Below are positions 46,543 to 58,442 of a stretch of 64,000 nucleotides of DNA, piece after piece; positions within the stretch are counted from its first letter, which is position 1, and every line of letters starts with the position of its first letter. The DNA is taken from NCBI GenBank assembly GCA_027486655.1, contig JAIXOR010000002.1, forward strand, positions 47,035 to 111,034, in the 5' to 3' direction. Source of the DNA: Verrucomicrobiaceae bacterium. GTDB lineage: Bacteria; Verrucomicrobiota; Verrucomicrobiia; Verrucomicrobiales; Akkermansiaceae. The translations under genes were made by a program, and so were the position numbers. The notes under the pieces were generated by a model. It was not told the origin of the DNA, ran no database searches, and saw nothing but the letters and a program-made list of their open reading frames with translations.

Positions 46543-49167
46543 TCACGCCTCAGCATCGCTGCCTTCTTCGGATGAGTCACCGGGATTGACCGGTGTTTCT
46601 CCGGTCTCGGAATCCGCTGAGGTGTCATCTCCATCCGGGATGACGAGTGAGATGTCCTGAAGCTTCTCGCCTTCCTTGAGGGTGAGGAGTTTCACGCCCT
46701 GGGCATTGCGGCCGGTTTCGCGGATCTCGTTGACGCGGATGCGGATGCTCTGGCCGGTGGAGGTCATGAGCATGAGTTCATCCTCTTCGGTCACGGTGAC
46801 GGCACCGACGACCGGGCCGGTCTTGTCGGTGACCTTCATGGTGATGATGCCCTTGCCGCCGCGCGACTGGATGCGGTAGTCATCGAAGGGCGTGCGTTTG
46901 CCGAGGCCGTTTTCGGAGGCAACCAGCAGAGTCGAGCCCTGGGTGACCTTGGCGAGGCCGACGACGAAGTCGCCCTCGACCGGGCGGATGCCCATGACAC
47001 CGGCGGACGAACGGCCCATCGAACGGGTGTCGTCTTCGTGGAAACGCAGGCTCATGCCCTCGTGGGTGACGAGCACGATCTCGTCGGAGCCGGAGGTGAG
47101 GCGCACGCCGATGAGTTCGTTCTCCTCTTCGATGATGATGGCGATGATGCCGTCCTTGCGGTAGTTGCGGAAGTCGTTGAGGGCGGTCTTCTTCACCTTG
47201 CCGGAACGGGTGGCAAAGAACACGAAGCCGGCATCCTCGCGGAAGGTGACGTCGTTGCCGTTGTCATCGGTCGCACGTTCGAGGCGCAGGAGCGCGGCGA
47301 TCTTCTCGTCCGGCTTGAGGTTGAGCACGTTCTTGATGCTGCGGCCGGTGGAGGTGCGGGAACCTTCGGGAAGTTCAAACACGCGCTCGACGTAAACGCG
47401 GCCGGTGTTGGTGAAGAACAGCAGGTAATCGTGCGCCTGCACCGAGAAAAGGTGCTCCACGAAATCGTCCGGCTCGTCCTTGCCGGTGGCTTTCGTTTCC
47501 ATGCCCTTGAGCCCCTTGCCGCCGCGGCCTTGCAGGCGGTATTCGGTGGCGGGAGTGCGTTTCACGTAACCGCGGTGGGAAAGCGTGACGATCATCGCGT
47601 CGTTGGCGATGAGGTCTTCCATGGCCACTTCACCGGCCTCGGCAAGGATCGGGCACTTGCGCGGAGTGGCGTACTTGTCGCGGATCGCGCGCAGCTCGTC
47701 CTTGATGATGGTGAGCACGCGGACCTCGCGGGCGAGAATGTCGAGCAGGTCCTTGATCTCGATGAGGATGCCGTCGTATTCGCCCTTCACCTTATCCTGC
47801 TCCATTCCGGTGAGCTGATAGAGGCGGAGTTCGAGGATGGCGTTCACCTGGCGCTCGCTGAACACGTAGCGGTCGCCCTGCACGGCGGCCTGCGAACGGA
47901 TGAGGATGCCGAGTTTCTCCGCGGTGGCGGTGGAAAACTGATAGGCGGCAAGGCGCTCGCGGGCCTCGTCGCGGTTTTTCGAATCGCGGATGATCTTGAT
48001 GAAGTCATCGAGGTGGCCGAGAGCGAGCAGGAAGGCTTCGAGCAGCTCGGCGCGTTCCTCGGCTTTTCCTAACAGGTAGCGCGTGCGGCGGATGATCACA
48101 TCGCGGCGGTGCTCGATGTAGGCGTCGATCGCCTCCTTGAGGGAAAGCTGTTTCGGGCGGTTCTGATGGATCGCCAGCATGTTCACGCTGAACGAGGTCT
48201 CCAGCGCGGTGAGCTTGAAGAGCTGGTTGACGACCACCTGCGGGCGGGCGTCGCGTTTCAACTCGATCTCGATGCGGGTTTCCTCGTCGGAAAGGTCGCG
48301 CATGCCGGAGATGCCGGTAAGCGTCTTCTCATTGACGAGCTCGGCGATGCGTTCCTGAAGCACGGCGCGGTTCACGCCGTAGGGCACCTCGCGGATGACG
48401 ATGAGGGACTTCCCGTTTTCGTTTTCCTCGATCTCCACCTTGCCGCGGAGGCGCATCGAACCGCGGCCGGTGCGGAAGTATTCCTCGATGCCACGGATGC
48501 CGCGGATCTCGCAGGAAACCGGGAAATCCGGACCCTTGATGAGCTGCATCAACTCGGGGAGCGTGATGTCCGGGTTGTCGATCTGCGCGCAGATGCCGTC
48601 GATCACCTCGCCGAGGTTGTGCGGTGCGAGGTTGGTGGCCATGCCGACCGCGATGCCGGTGCCGCCATTGACGAGGAAGTTCGGGAACGCGGAGGGAAGG
48701 ACGGTGGGTTCTTCCTGCGAGCCGTCGTAGTTCGGTTGGAAATCGACCGTGGCTTTTTCGAGGTCCTCCATCATCGCCATGCCCAGCGGATGAAGACGGG
48801 CCTCGGTGTAACGCATGGACGCCGCGGCGTCGCCTTCCACCGAGCCGAAGTTTCCTTGTCCATCGACGAGCATCTCGCGCATCGACCACGGCTGGCCCAT
48901 GTTGACGAGCGTCGAGTAGATCGATTGGTCGCCGTGCGGGTGGAAGTTACCCATCGTTTCACCGACGATCTTGGCGCACTTCACGTGAGCCTTGCCGGGA
49001 GTGACGCCGAGCTGGCGCATGGCATAGAGCACACGGCGCTGGGAAGGCTTGAGGCCGTCACGAACATCGGGAAGCGCCCGCGAAATGATCACGGACATCG
49101 AGTATTCCAGGAACGATTGGGAGAGTTCCTCGGCGACGTTGATCGGCTTGATGGAGTCGTTGGACAT
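46543..49167 (-). CDS. gyrA: DNA gyrase subunit A
   Basis: An 874-residue type IIA topoisomerase subunit that breaks and rejoins DNA during negative supercoiling. The active tyrosine is in SMRYTEAR (Y120). The quinolone region reads HPHGDQSIYSTLV: the residues at E. coli positions 83 and 87 are Gln and Ser rather than Ser and Asp. The C-terminal beta-pinwheel has the GyrA box as LQGRGGKGLKG and further blade repeats (SRGGKGIITMK). An acidic tail ends the protein. gyrB lies upstream, separated by a four-helix-bundle gene, and jetA follows 20 bp downstream. Confidence 0.95.
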   Translation of the reverse strand: MSNDSIKPINVAEELSQSFLEYSMSVIISRALPDVRDGLKPSQRRVLYAMRQLGVTPGKAHVKCAKIVGETMGNFHPHGDQSIYSTLVNMGQPWSMREMLVDGQGNFGSVEGDAAASMRYTEARLHPLGMAMMEDLEKATVDFQPNYDGSQEEPTVLPSAFPNFLVNGGTGIAVGMATNLAPHNLGEVIDGICAQIDNPDITLPELMQLIKGPDFPVSCEIRGIRGIEEYFRTGRGSMRLRGKVEIEENENGKSLIVIREVPYGVNRAVLQERIAELVNEKTLTGISGMRDLSDEETRIEIELKRDARPQVVVNQLFKLTALETSFSVNMLAIHQNRPKQLSLKEAIDAYIEHRRDVIIRRTRYLLGKAEERAELLEAFLLALGHLDDFIKIIRDSKNRDEARERLAAYQFSTATAEKLGILIRSQAAVQGDRYVFSERQVNAILELRLYQLTGMEQDKVKGEYDGILIEIKDLLDILAREVRVLTIIKDELRAIRDKYATPRKCPILAEAGEVAMEDLIANDAMIVTLSHRGYVKRTPATEYRLQGRGGKGLKGMETKATGKDEPDDFVEHLFSVQAHDYLLFFTNTGRVYVERVFELPEGSRTSTGRSIKNVLNLKPDEKIAALLRLERATDDNGNDVTFREDAGFVFFATRSGKVKKTALNDFRNYRKDGIIAIIIEEENELIGVRLTSGSDEIVLVTHEGMSLRFHEDDTRSMGRSSAGVMGIRPVEGDFVVGLAKVTQGSTLLVASENGLGKRTPFDDYRIQSRGGKGIITMKVTDKTGPVVGAVTVTEEDELMLMTSTGQSIRIRVNEIRETGRNAQGVKLLTLKEGEKLQDISLVIPDGDDTSADSETGETPVNPGDSSEEGSDAEA

Positions 49168-49172
49168 GGGGA

Positions 49173-49201
49173 AGTCAATGGTCAGCGGTCAATGGTCAGC
49201 A
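49173..49201. repeat. Heptamer array and inverted repeat, left end of the four-helix cassette
   Basis: Four 7-mers: AGTCAAT, GGTCAGC, GGTCAAT, GGTCAGC. Bases 49181-49201 form a 21-bp inverted repeat with 49587-49607 (19 of 21 match). The TGA stop of the four-helix gene (49196-49198) lies inside the array, 28 bp before the gyrA start codon. Confidence 0.85.
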
Positions 49202-49570
49202 GGATGAAGAGTCTGCAGGGCCAATGGACCGGATGTAGGCGTTCAGGCGTTTTTTGTAGGTTTCGACGCGGTCGTAGAGCATTCGGGCGGTCTCGCGTTC
49301 CACCAAAGCGCGGCGGGCGGCTTTTTCGATCCACGTCTGTGTTTCCTCTGCGGACCCACGTGAGTAATAGCAGAACTTCTGGTTCTCCTTGAAATGATAG
49401 CGGCCATAGCCCTCGGCGAGATTCGCTGCGATGGAGTCCGCCGAGCGGACGATTTGTTTTCCGAGCGTATCCTTGGCGAAGAAATCCCAGTTCAGAACCA
49501 CGCGCCATACTTCCTCGCCGATCTCCATCGCATCGCGATAGATCTCCAGATCGTTGATTGCGCTTTTCAT
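49196..49570 (-). CDS. Four-helix-bundle protein (S23/IVP-like, TIGR02436 type)
   Basis: A 124-residue protein with the family signature: an N-terminal NDLEIYRDAMEIGEEVW helix, GKQIVRSADSIAANLAEGYGR in the middle and an aromatic/charged third helix (KENQKFCYYSRGSAEETQ). Relatives were first seen as open frames in 23S rRNA intervening sequences and in the accessory protein Avd of diversity-generating retroelements; their general function is unknown. The AGGAAAG ribosome site is good. It sits between gyrB and gyrA, bounded on both sides by inverted heptamer arrays, and its stop codon is within one of them. This layout looks like a cassette insertion into a gyrase operon. Confidence 0.88.
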   Translation of the reverse strand: MKSAINDLEIYRDAMEIGEEVWRVVLNWDFFAKDTLGKQIVRSADSIAANLAEGYGRYHFKENQKFCYYSRGSAEETQTWIEKAARRALVERETARMLYDRVETYKKRLNAYIRSIGPADSSSC

Positions 49571-49586
49571 GTTCTTTCCTGATGGC

Positions 49587-49607
49587 TGTTGACCAATGAC
49601 CGCTGAC
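49587..49607. repeat. Heptamer array and inverted repeat, right end of the four-helix cassette
   Basis: Read on the minus strand it runs GTCAGCG, GTCATTG, GTCAACA; it is the 21-bp inverted partner of 49181-49201 with two mismatches. It lies 16 bp before the four-helix gene start and 12 bp after the gyrB stop codon. Confidence 0.85.
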
Positions 49608-49619
49608 GGAATTTGGACG

Positions 49620-52676
<3,057 letters not shown>

Positions 52677-53738
52677 CTAGGCGAGGTTGAGGCAGGCGCA
52701 CTGCCATTTGAGGAGCAGGTCGCCGGGCTGGGCCTCACCGGCGGCGAGGGTCTCCAGAACGGCACGCGGGGCGATGAGGGAGCCCTCGATGTCGAGCTTG
52801 GCGGCGGCCTGCTCGCGGGTGCGGAGGAATTCCTCGACGCGGCGGTCGAAGTCCTTGTCGCGCTTGCGGCGCTTGGTGGACGGACGCTCCGGCCACTCGG
52901 ACTCCGGGATGGCCTCGATGGCGGCCACGGCGGCGCGGAAGCGTTTCACCCGGTCCGGGCGGAAATGGTGCGGCAGGGTGATGTTGCGGCCCGAGGAAAG
53001 CTCGATGGCCCAATCGAGGAGCTGGCGGTTGGTGACCACCATGAAGGACGGGCGGTCCCAGGCCTTGGCCTCGCCGTCCCGCCACTGCCAGAGAGCCCGC
53101 AGACAGGTGAGGCCGAAGCGGTCGAGCTTGCCGGAGCCCTGGACCCGCCAGGTTTCCTCCTTGGTGTCGTCCCGTTCCAACACGCGGCGGCGGGCGGCCT
53201 CGCAGCTTTCCTCAAACCAGTCATACCGCCCGGTTTCTTGGAGTTTGCCCACGATGATGTCGCCCATTTCCAAGAGGTAATCGACGTCGTTGAGCGCGTA
53301 TTCGATCATCTTTTCGGAGAGCGGCCTGCGGCCCCAGTCCGCCTTCTGCGAGGATTTCGAGAGTTCCACGCCGAAGTAGCGCTGAACCAGGTCCCCCAGG
53401 CCGAAGCGCCTTTCGCCGAGCAGGCGGGCACCGATCTGGGTGTCGTAAACGACGGCCGGCAAATCGCCGAACTGGCGCTTGAACATCGTCATGTCGTAGT
53501 CCGCGCCGTGCATCCAGACGGTGGCCTTGGAGAGGTAGCTCCACAGCGGATCGAGGTTGTCGATGGCAAGAGGGTCGATGAGCACCGACTCGCCACGCAC
53601 GGCGAACTGGATCAGACAGAGCGATTCCCGGTAGCGGTGAAGGCTGTCCGCCTCGGTATCAACCGCGCAGACAGGCTGCGGTGAGGCTTGTCCGGCCTTG
53701 TCGAGGTGTTCTATCAGCCGCTCGGTGGAATCGATCAT
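52677..53738 (-). CDS. rnd: Ribonuclease D (DEDDy 3'-5' exoribonuclease with HRDC domain)
   Basis: A 353-residue exonuclease for tRNA 3' processing. The DEDDy motifs are VDTEADSLHRY (Exo I), WMHGADYDMTMFK (Exo II) and YALNDVDYLLEM (Exo III, with Asp but the usual DVxYL tyrosine kept). The helical HRDC-like part occupies about residues 190-330. The basic cluster STKRRKRDKDFDRR sits within it. Start ATG 53738. The zinc-ribbon gene follows on the same strand after 22 bp. Length and motif order are normal for the family. Confidence 0.88.
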   Translation of the reverse strand: MIDSTERLIEHLDKAGQASPQPVCAVDTEADSLHRYRESLCLIQFAVRGESVLIDPLAIDNLDPLWSYLSKATVWMHGADYDMTMFKRQFGDLPAVVYDTQIGARLLGERRFGLGDLVQRYFGVELSKSSQKADWGRRPLSEKMIEYALNDVDYLLEMGDIIVGKLQETGRYDWFEESCEAARRRVLERDDTKEETWRVQGSGKLDRFGLTCLRALWQWRDGEAKAWDRPSFMVVTNRQLLDWAIELSSGRNITLPHHFRPDRVKRFRAAVAAIEAIPESEWPERPSTKRRKRDKDFDRRVEEFLRTREQAAAKLDIEGSLIAPRAVLETLAAGEAQPGDLLLKWQCACLNLA

Positions 53739-53896
53739 CTTGAGGTTATACGCCCGTTTCCCCCGCGCCCTCGCATCCGGAATCGGACCACTTGCGCGGC
53801 ACCACGGGAATCACTGGAAAAACGTGGGATGCGCGGGGGATGGCTGACAAGCGGAAACTGGGGAGTCCGCCGGAAAAAAGCCATACCTTGTAACCA

Positions 53897-53922
53897 CCGC
53901 CCTCAGACCACCCGGAGGGCGG
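53897..53922 (-). terminator. Hairpin at the end of the carboxynorspermidine synthase-like gene
   Basis: CCGCCCTC (53897-53904) and GAGGGCGG (53915-53922) form a perfect 8-bp stem spanning the stop codon. A run of six T follows on the minus strand only about 14 bases later, so this is a weak terminator candidate. The remaining spacer to rnd (53739-53896) shows no gene. Confidence 0.35.
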
Positions 53923-55126
53923 CAGCCTGCTCGGCGGAGAGTTCGGCAAAGGTCCAGGGCAGTCCGTGGGCGTTCAGATCGGCCATGAAGGGGTCCGGAT
54001 CGTGCTGTTCCATGTTCCAGACGCCGGTTTTCCGCCATGCCCCTTCGAGCATCTGTTTGGCGCCGATCATGGCGGGCACGCCGGTGGTGTAGGAAATGGC
54101 CTGGGAGCCCACTTCGGCAAAGCAGGCCTCGTGGTCGCAGATGTTGTAGACGTAGATGGCCTTGAATCGGCCGTCCTTGAGGCCGGTGATCACATTGCCG
54201 ATGCAGGTCTTGCCCTTGGTGGACTTGCCGAGGTCTCCGGGGTCCGGCAGGACGGCCTTGAGAAACTGGAGCGGGATGATTTCCACCCCGTTGTAAACGA
54301 CCGGGTCGATCCGGGTCATGCCGACGTTTCCAAGCACCTCGAGGTGTTTCAAGTAGTTGGGCGAGAACGACATCCAAAACTGGGCGCGCTTCAGCGTGGG
54401 GATGTGTTTGACGAGCGATTCGAGCTCCTCGTGGTACATCCGGTAGATTTCGTAGGTGCCCACGCCATCCGGACAATCGAACGACTGGTGAAGGGACATC
54501 GGCGGGGTCTCGACGAAGTCCCCGTTCTCGAAGTGGCGGCAGGGGGCGGTGACCTCGCGGATGTTGATCTCGGGGTTGAAATTGGTGGCGAAGGCCTTGC
54601 CGTGGTTGCCGCCGTTCACGTCGATGATGTCCAGGGTGTGGATCTCGTCAAAATGGTTCTTGAGGGCCCACGCGGTGAACACATTGGTCACACCAGGGTC
54701 GAAACCGGAGCCGAGAAGCGCGGAAAGACCGGCTTTTTCGAAACGCTCCTGATAGGCCCACTGCCAGGAATACTCGAATTTCGCGACGTCGCGGGGCTCG
54801 TAGTTGGCTGTGTCCAGGTAATCGCAGCCAGCCAGCAGGCAGGCGTCCATCAGGTTGAGGTCCTGATAGGGCAGGGCGACGTTGATGAGCAGGGTGGCCC
54901 CGGTGCTGCGGATCAGCGCGGCGGTCTCCTCCGGATTGTCGGCATCCACCCGGGCGGTGGCGATGCTGCGCCCGGTGCGCTGTTTCACCTCGGCGGCGAT
55001 CGCCTCGCACTTGGAAAGCGTGCGCGATGCCAGGGTGATCTCGCCGAAAACTCCGGGGACCATGGCGCATTTGTGGGCGACGACATTGCCGACTCCGCCG
55101 GCTCCGATGATGAGGACCTTGTTCAT
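53903..55126 (-). CDS. Saccharopine dehydrogenase-family reductase, carboxynorspermidine synthase-like
   Basis: A 407-residue NAD(P)-dependent enzyme. Rossmann motif at the N-terminus: VLIIGAGGVGNVVAHKC. Then LINVALPYQDLNLMDACL, DYLDTANYEPRD and GSGFDPGVTNVFTAWA. These blocks are typical of carboxy(nor)spermidine synthase, which condenses aspartate semialdehyde with a diamine in the alternative polyamine route. The decarboxylase partner NspC is not in the window. Start ATG 55126. A hairpin (CCGCCCTC/GAGGGCGG, 53897-53922) overlaps the stop codon. Confidence 0.85.
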   Translation of the reverse strand: MNKVLIIGAGGVGNVVAHKCAMVPGVFGEITLASRTLSKCEAIAAEVKQRTGRSIATARVDADNPEETAALIRSTGATLLINVALPYQDLNLMDACLLAGCDYLDTANYEPRDVAKFEYSWQWAYQERFEKAGLSALLGSGFDPGVTNVFTAWALKNHFDEIHTLDIIDVNGGNHGKAFATNFNPEINIREVTAPCRHFENGDFVETPPMSLHQSFDCPDGVGTYEIYRMYHEELESLVKHIPTLKRAQFWMSFSPNYLKHLEVLGNVGMTRIDPVVYNGVEIIPLQFLKAVLPDPGDLGKSTKGKTCIGNVITGLKDGRFKAIYVYNICDHEACFAEVGSQAISYTTGVPAMIGAKQMLEGAWRKTGVWNMEQHDPDPFMADLNAHGLPWTFAELSAEQAAALRVV

Positions 55127-55304
55127 GATGCTGCTGCCACAAGGGGTGCGGGAAAGCAGCGGGACTGGCAAGACGGAACATGCCCGGATGCGCCGCGCAC
55201 CAGCCGGACCGCGGCGGCGATGATTTTTCCCGACAACTTTTGGGTCGCACGGTGTTAACCTGTCTGCGAGGCTGACGCCCGACGAAACACTCCCTCTTCT
55301 TTTC

Positions 55305-55742
55305 ATGAAAATCCACTCCACCACCGCCATCCGCCGCCGCGCCGGCTTCACCCTCCTCGAAATGGTCATCGTGCTCGGCATCATCGCCATGATCCTCGGC
55401 GGTGCGATTTTCGCCATGAAGGGCATCGGCGACGCCGCCAAGCTCAAGCAGGTGGAAGCGGACTTCAAGAGCCTCGAAAGCGCCCTGCAGATGTACAAGC
55501 TGAACGCCGGTACTTACCCGACGACCCAGCAGGGCCTCAAAGCCCTCCAGGACAAGCCCTCCACCACCCCCGTTCCACGTCGTTGGGTGCAGGTGATGAA
55601 CAAGATCCCGAACGACCCCTGGGGAGCCCCCTACAGCTACCGTTTCCCCGGCAAAAAACGCGCCAACGAGTTTGAAATCGTGAGCAAGGGGCCGGACGGC
55701 ATGGAAAACACCGGAGATGACCTCAGCAGCCAGGACGACTGA
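55305..55742 (+). CDS. gspG: Type II secretion major pseudopilin GspG
   Basis: A 145-residue major pseudopilin of the type II secretion system. The prepilin peptidase site is RRRAG|FTLLEMVIVLGI (cleavage after G14, Glu at +5). The C-terminal part has the GspG signature YPTTQQGLKALQ and the calcium-site region with DPWGAPYSYRFPG and GPDGMENTGDD. It is the first gene of a nine-gene operon and overlaps the start of gspH by 26 bp. The promoter should lie in 55127-55304, a 178-bp stretch with no other feature seen. Confidence 0.93.
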   Translation: MKIHSTTAIRRRAGFTLLEMVIVLGIIAMILGGAIFAMKGIGDAAKLKQVEADFKSLESALQMYKLNAGTYPTTQQGLKALQDKPSTTPVPRRWVQVMNKIPNDPWGAPYSYRFPGKKRANEFEIVSKGPDGMENTGDDLSSQDD

Positions 55743-56277
55743 CCGACGCGCGGGTTTCACGCTCATCGAGCTGGTGTTGGTGCTTGCCATCGCCGCCATC
55801 ATCATGGGCGGAGCCCTCGGGATGATGATCTATTCGTCCGACGAGCGCTCGCTCCGGGAAACCTCCGCCGAGATCGAAATGATGGCCAAGCGCGCCAGGA
55901 CCAGCGCCATCCTCCAGCAAACTCCCTACGCCCTGGAGTTCCGCGAGGGAATCGTGCGCCTCATGCCCCTGGCCGAGGCCGGGCGGGACGAGGAGAAAAC
56001 CGTCGGTGGACATGACATCGGCGGCGATGAGGCGGATTCCCGGCCCGGCGAACGCAGGGAATTCAGCCTCCCCGGAGGCATGGAACTCGCCGTCCGCCGC
56101 TGGAACTCGGATGCCTGGCTGCCCGCTGCCAAAAAAGCGGTCCACGTCTGGCGCTTCGACCCGAACGGCCTCTGCGAACCCCTCTCAATCCGCATGGTAC
56201 TGGAGAAAAGTTGGTGCGAGGAAATCTACCACCCGCTCACCGCCACGGTGAAGGAAAGCCAGTTGGAAGCCCGATGA
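55717..56277 (+). CDS. gspH: Type II secretion minor pseudopilin GspH
   Basis: A 186-residue minor pseudopilin. Cleavage site DRRAG|FTLIELVLVLAI (after G13, Glu at +5), followed by the N-terminal helix. The C-terminal domain is strand-rich (LPGGMELAVRRW, VHVWRFDPNGLCEP) as in GspH/XcpU. It helps prime or tip the pseudopilus. The start overlaps gspG by 26 bp and its stop overlaps gspI (ATGA). Confidence 0.85.
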   Translation: MTSAARTTDRRAGFTLIELVLVLAIAAIIMGGALGMMIYSSDERSLRETSAEIEMMAKRARTSAILQQTPYALEFREGIVRLMPLAEAGRDEEKTVGGHDIGGDEADSRPGERREFSLPGGMELAVRRWNSDAWLPAAKKAVHVWRFDPNGLCEPLSIRMVLEKSWCEEIYHPLTATVKESQLEAR

Positions 56278-56690
56278 AACCTGCCACGCCCCATCGCCGC
56301 CGCGGATTCCTTCTCCTTGAGATGGTTCTCGCGCTTGCCGTGTTTGGCATCGCGGCCACCGGTTTCACGGTCGCCCTGCACCAGATGGCCAAGGTCGCCG
56401 CTCTCGCCCAAAGCGAAATGCGCGTCACCCGCTTCATGGACAGCGCCCTGGACGAAGCCCTCTCGATGCCGGTGCTCGAAGAAGGCGAGGTCGAGTCGGA
56501 AATGGGCGAGGCCGGCAACGAGGTGAAATTTCTCACCACCGTGAAACTGCTCGAAGACCTGGAAAACGAGGACGGCCAGATCCTCCAGGAAATGTACCAC
56601 ATCCAGGTGCTGGCCACCTGGATCGAAAACGGCGAGCGCCAGGAACGCTCGGTCGAAACGTGGCGCTACGGCCGCATGTACCAGCCATGA
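56274..56690 (+). CDS. gspI: Type II secretion minor pseudopilin GspI
   Basis: A 138-residue minor pseudopilin with cleavage site HRRRG|FLLLEMVLALAV (after G11, Glu at +5). The mature part is rich in Glu and Met. GspI forms the pseudopilus tip core with GspJ and GspK. ATG 56274 overlaps the gspH stop and its own stop overlaps the gspJ start, indicating translational coupling along the operon. Confidence 0.82.
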   Translation: MKPATPHRRRGFLLLEMVLALAVFGIAATGFTVALHQMAKVAALAQSEMRVTRFMDSALDEALSMPVLEEGEVESEMGEAGNEVKFLTTVKLLEDLENEDGQILQEMYHIQVLATWIENGERQERSVETWRYGRMYQP

Positions 56691-57499
56691 AGTCGCGCCC
56701 ATCCACTTCCCACCGCCGGGCGGGTTTCACCCTGCTGGAACTCGTCGTCGCCATCGGCCTCATGGCCATCATCAGCGGCATGGTCTTCGGCATCGCCCGC
56801 ACCTCCCTCGCCCTGGGCAACACGATCGTCGCCACCCAGAACGAGGAAATGGAACACCAGGCGTTCTTCGACCTCCTCAGCCAGCGCTTCTCCTCCCTGC
56901 CCGGCAACACCCGCTTCAACCTCGCCGTCGAGGACTCAGGTTCCCACTACATTTCCGACCTCACCCTTCAAAACGTCCCCCTCGCCTTCACCTGGGGCGG
57001 CGAGGAACGCATCGCCAAGGCCGTCCAGCTCTCGACCGTCAAACGCCGCAGCGGCTACCTCGACATCGTCCTGCGCTACTACGAAAACGAAATCCTCGAA
57101 GGCTCGGAATCCGACTTCGGAAGCTCGTCCGCCATGAAAGAGGAGCCCTTCGCGGAAATCGTCCTCCTCACCGACGTCGCCTACTTCGAATGGCGCGTCC
57201 TCGACGGCCGCTCGATGGAATGGCAGTTCGACTGGGAAGTCCAGGGCCGCCTGCCCCTTCAGGTCGAGCTCACCATGGCCATCGGAGCCAAAGGCGAGGA
57301 ATTCCGCCAGATCTTCTGGATCCCGCCCAAGCAAAACCCGGAGGTCATGATGCGCCAGCTCATGCAAGGCGGCGGAAACGGCGGCGCAGGCATCCCCGGC
57401 GGCGGCAATCCCAACAACGGCGGCAACAACTCGATCACCATCCCCGGCGGCCAAGTCCCCGGCGGCGGATCCCAAGGCGGCAAGGGAGGCGGCCAGTGA
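56687..57499 (+). CDS. gspJ: Type II secretion minor pseudopilin GspJ
   Basis: A 270-residue minor pseudopilin. Cleavage site HRRAG|FTLLELVVAIGL (after G13, Glu at +5). The body matches GspJ (YLDIVLRYYENE, FEWRVLDGRSMEWQFDW, LPLQVELTM). The last ~50 residues are an unusual Gly/Asn/Pro/Gln-rich tail (GGGNPNNGGNNS, GGKGGGQ) not needed for the fold. It overlaps gspI by ATGA, and gspK follows 4 bp downstream. Confidence 0.83.
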   Translation: MKSRPSTSHRRAGFTLLELVVAIGLMAIISGMVFGIARTSLALGNTIVATQNEEMEHQAFFDLLSQRFSSLPGNTRFNLAVEDSGSHYISDLTLQNVPLAFTWGGEERIAKAVQLSTVKRRSGYLDIVLRYYENEILEGSESDFGSSSAMKEEPFAEIVLLTDVAYFEWRVLDGRSMEWQFDWEVQGRLPLQVELTMAIGAKGEEFRQIFWIPPKQNPEVMMRQLMQGGGNGGAGIPGGGNPNNGGNNSITIPGGQVPGGGSQGGKGGGQ

Positions 57500-57503
57500 A
57501 CCC

Positions 57504-58442
57504 ATGACCCTCTCCCCCTCCATCCCTGCCCGCCAGCGCGGTGCCGCCCTCCTCGCGGTCATCTGGCTCATCGCCATCCTTGCCCTCGCCTGCATGGCCG
57601 CACTCCGCGTCATCTCCTTCGATGCGGAAATCGCCTCCGCCAAAATCCACGGCTCCCGCGCCCGGCAAATCGCCGAAATGGGCGTCGCCGTCGGCTCCAA
57701 CCCCATCGTCAAACGCAGCGACCCCATCCTCCGCCAACTCAACGAGGAAACCGGCGAGGGCTTCGAAGTCCGTATCGTTTCCGAAGGCGGACGCTTCAAC
57801 ATCAACGCCATCCTCCTCCAGGACGACAAGGCCCTCATGCGCGAGATCCTCTCCAAATGGGGCCTCGAACTCGAAGACGCCCAAGCCATCGCCGACGCCC
57901 TCGGCGATTGGGTGGACTCCGATGACAACGTCGCCCTCAACGGCGCCGAGAAGGACGACTACGAAAAAGCCGGCCGCATCAACCAACCCTTCAACCGCCC
58001 CTTCTACGATCTCGGCGAAATGCGCCTCGTCCGCGGCATGGACCTCGTCGAGGCCGTCCGACCCGACTGGCGCGACTGGTTCACCATCTGGAGCGGCGGA
58101 GCCCTCGATGTGAACGAAGCCTCTGCCGAACTCATCGCCGCCGCCGCGGAAATCCCCGTCGATCAGGCGGAAATCATCCCGGAGACCGTCCGCGGCACCG
58201 ACGGACAGCGCGATACCGACGACGACTCGCCCTTCCAGAATGCCGCCGCCGCGCTTGATCTTTTGGGCATCGACGTCAATGGTCGCCCCGACATCGCCCG
58301 GCGATTCACCGCCAACGACGCCACCACCCGCATCGAGAGCATCGGCTACGCCGACGGTGCCAAACGCAAGATCAACGTCATCGTCCGCAACCGCACCGGC
58401 AAGCCGGCCCTTCTCGAACGCACCGAAGAAATCATCCCGTGA
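57504..58442 (+). CDS. gspK: Type II secretion minor pseudopilin GspK
   Basis: A 312-residue pseudopilin-tip protein. Cleavage site RQRG|AALLAVIWLIAIL without Glu at +5, as usual for GspK. The globular part has GGRFNINAIL, the SAM-like region with ALGDWVDSDDNVALNGAE, and GGALDVNEASAELIAA. It caps the pseudopilus and may bind calcium. Its stop overlaps the GTG start of the next gene. Confidence 0.87.
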   Translation: MTLSPSIPARQRGAALLAVIWLIAILALACMAALRVISFDAEIASAKIHGSRARQIAEMGVAVGSNPIVKRSDPILRQLNEETGEGFEVRIVSEGGRFNINAILLQDDKALMREILSKWGLELEDAQAIADALGDWVDSDDNVALNGAEKDDYEKAGRINQPFNRPFYDLGEMRLVRGMDLVEAVRPDWRDWFTIWSGGALDVNEASAELIAAAAEIPVDQAEIIPETVRGTDGQRDTDDDSPFQNAAAALDLLGIDVNGRPDIARRFTANDATTRIESIGYADGAKRKINVIVRNRTGKPALLERTEEIIP

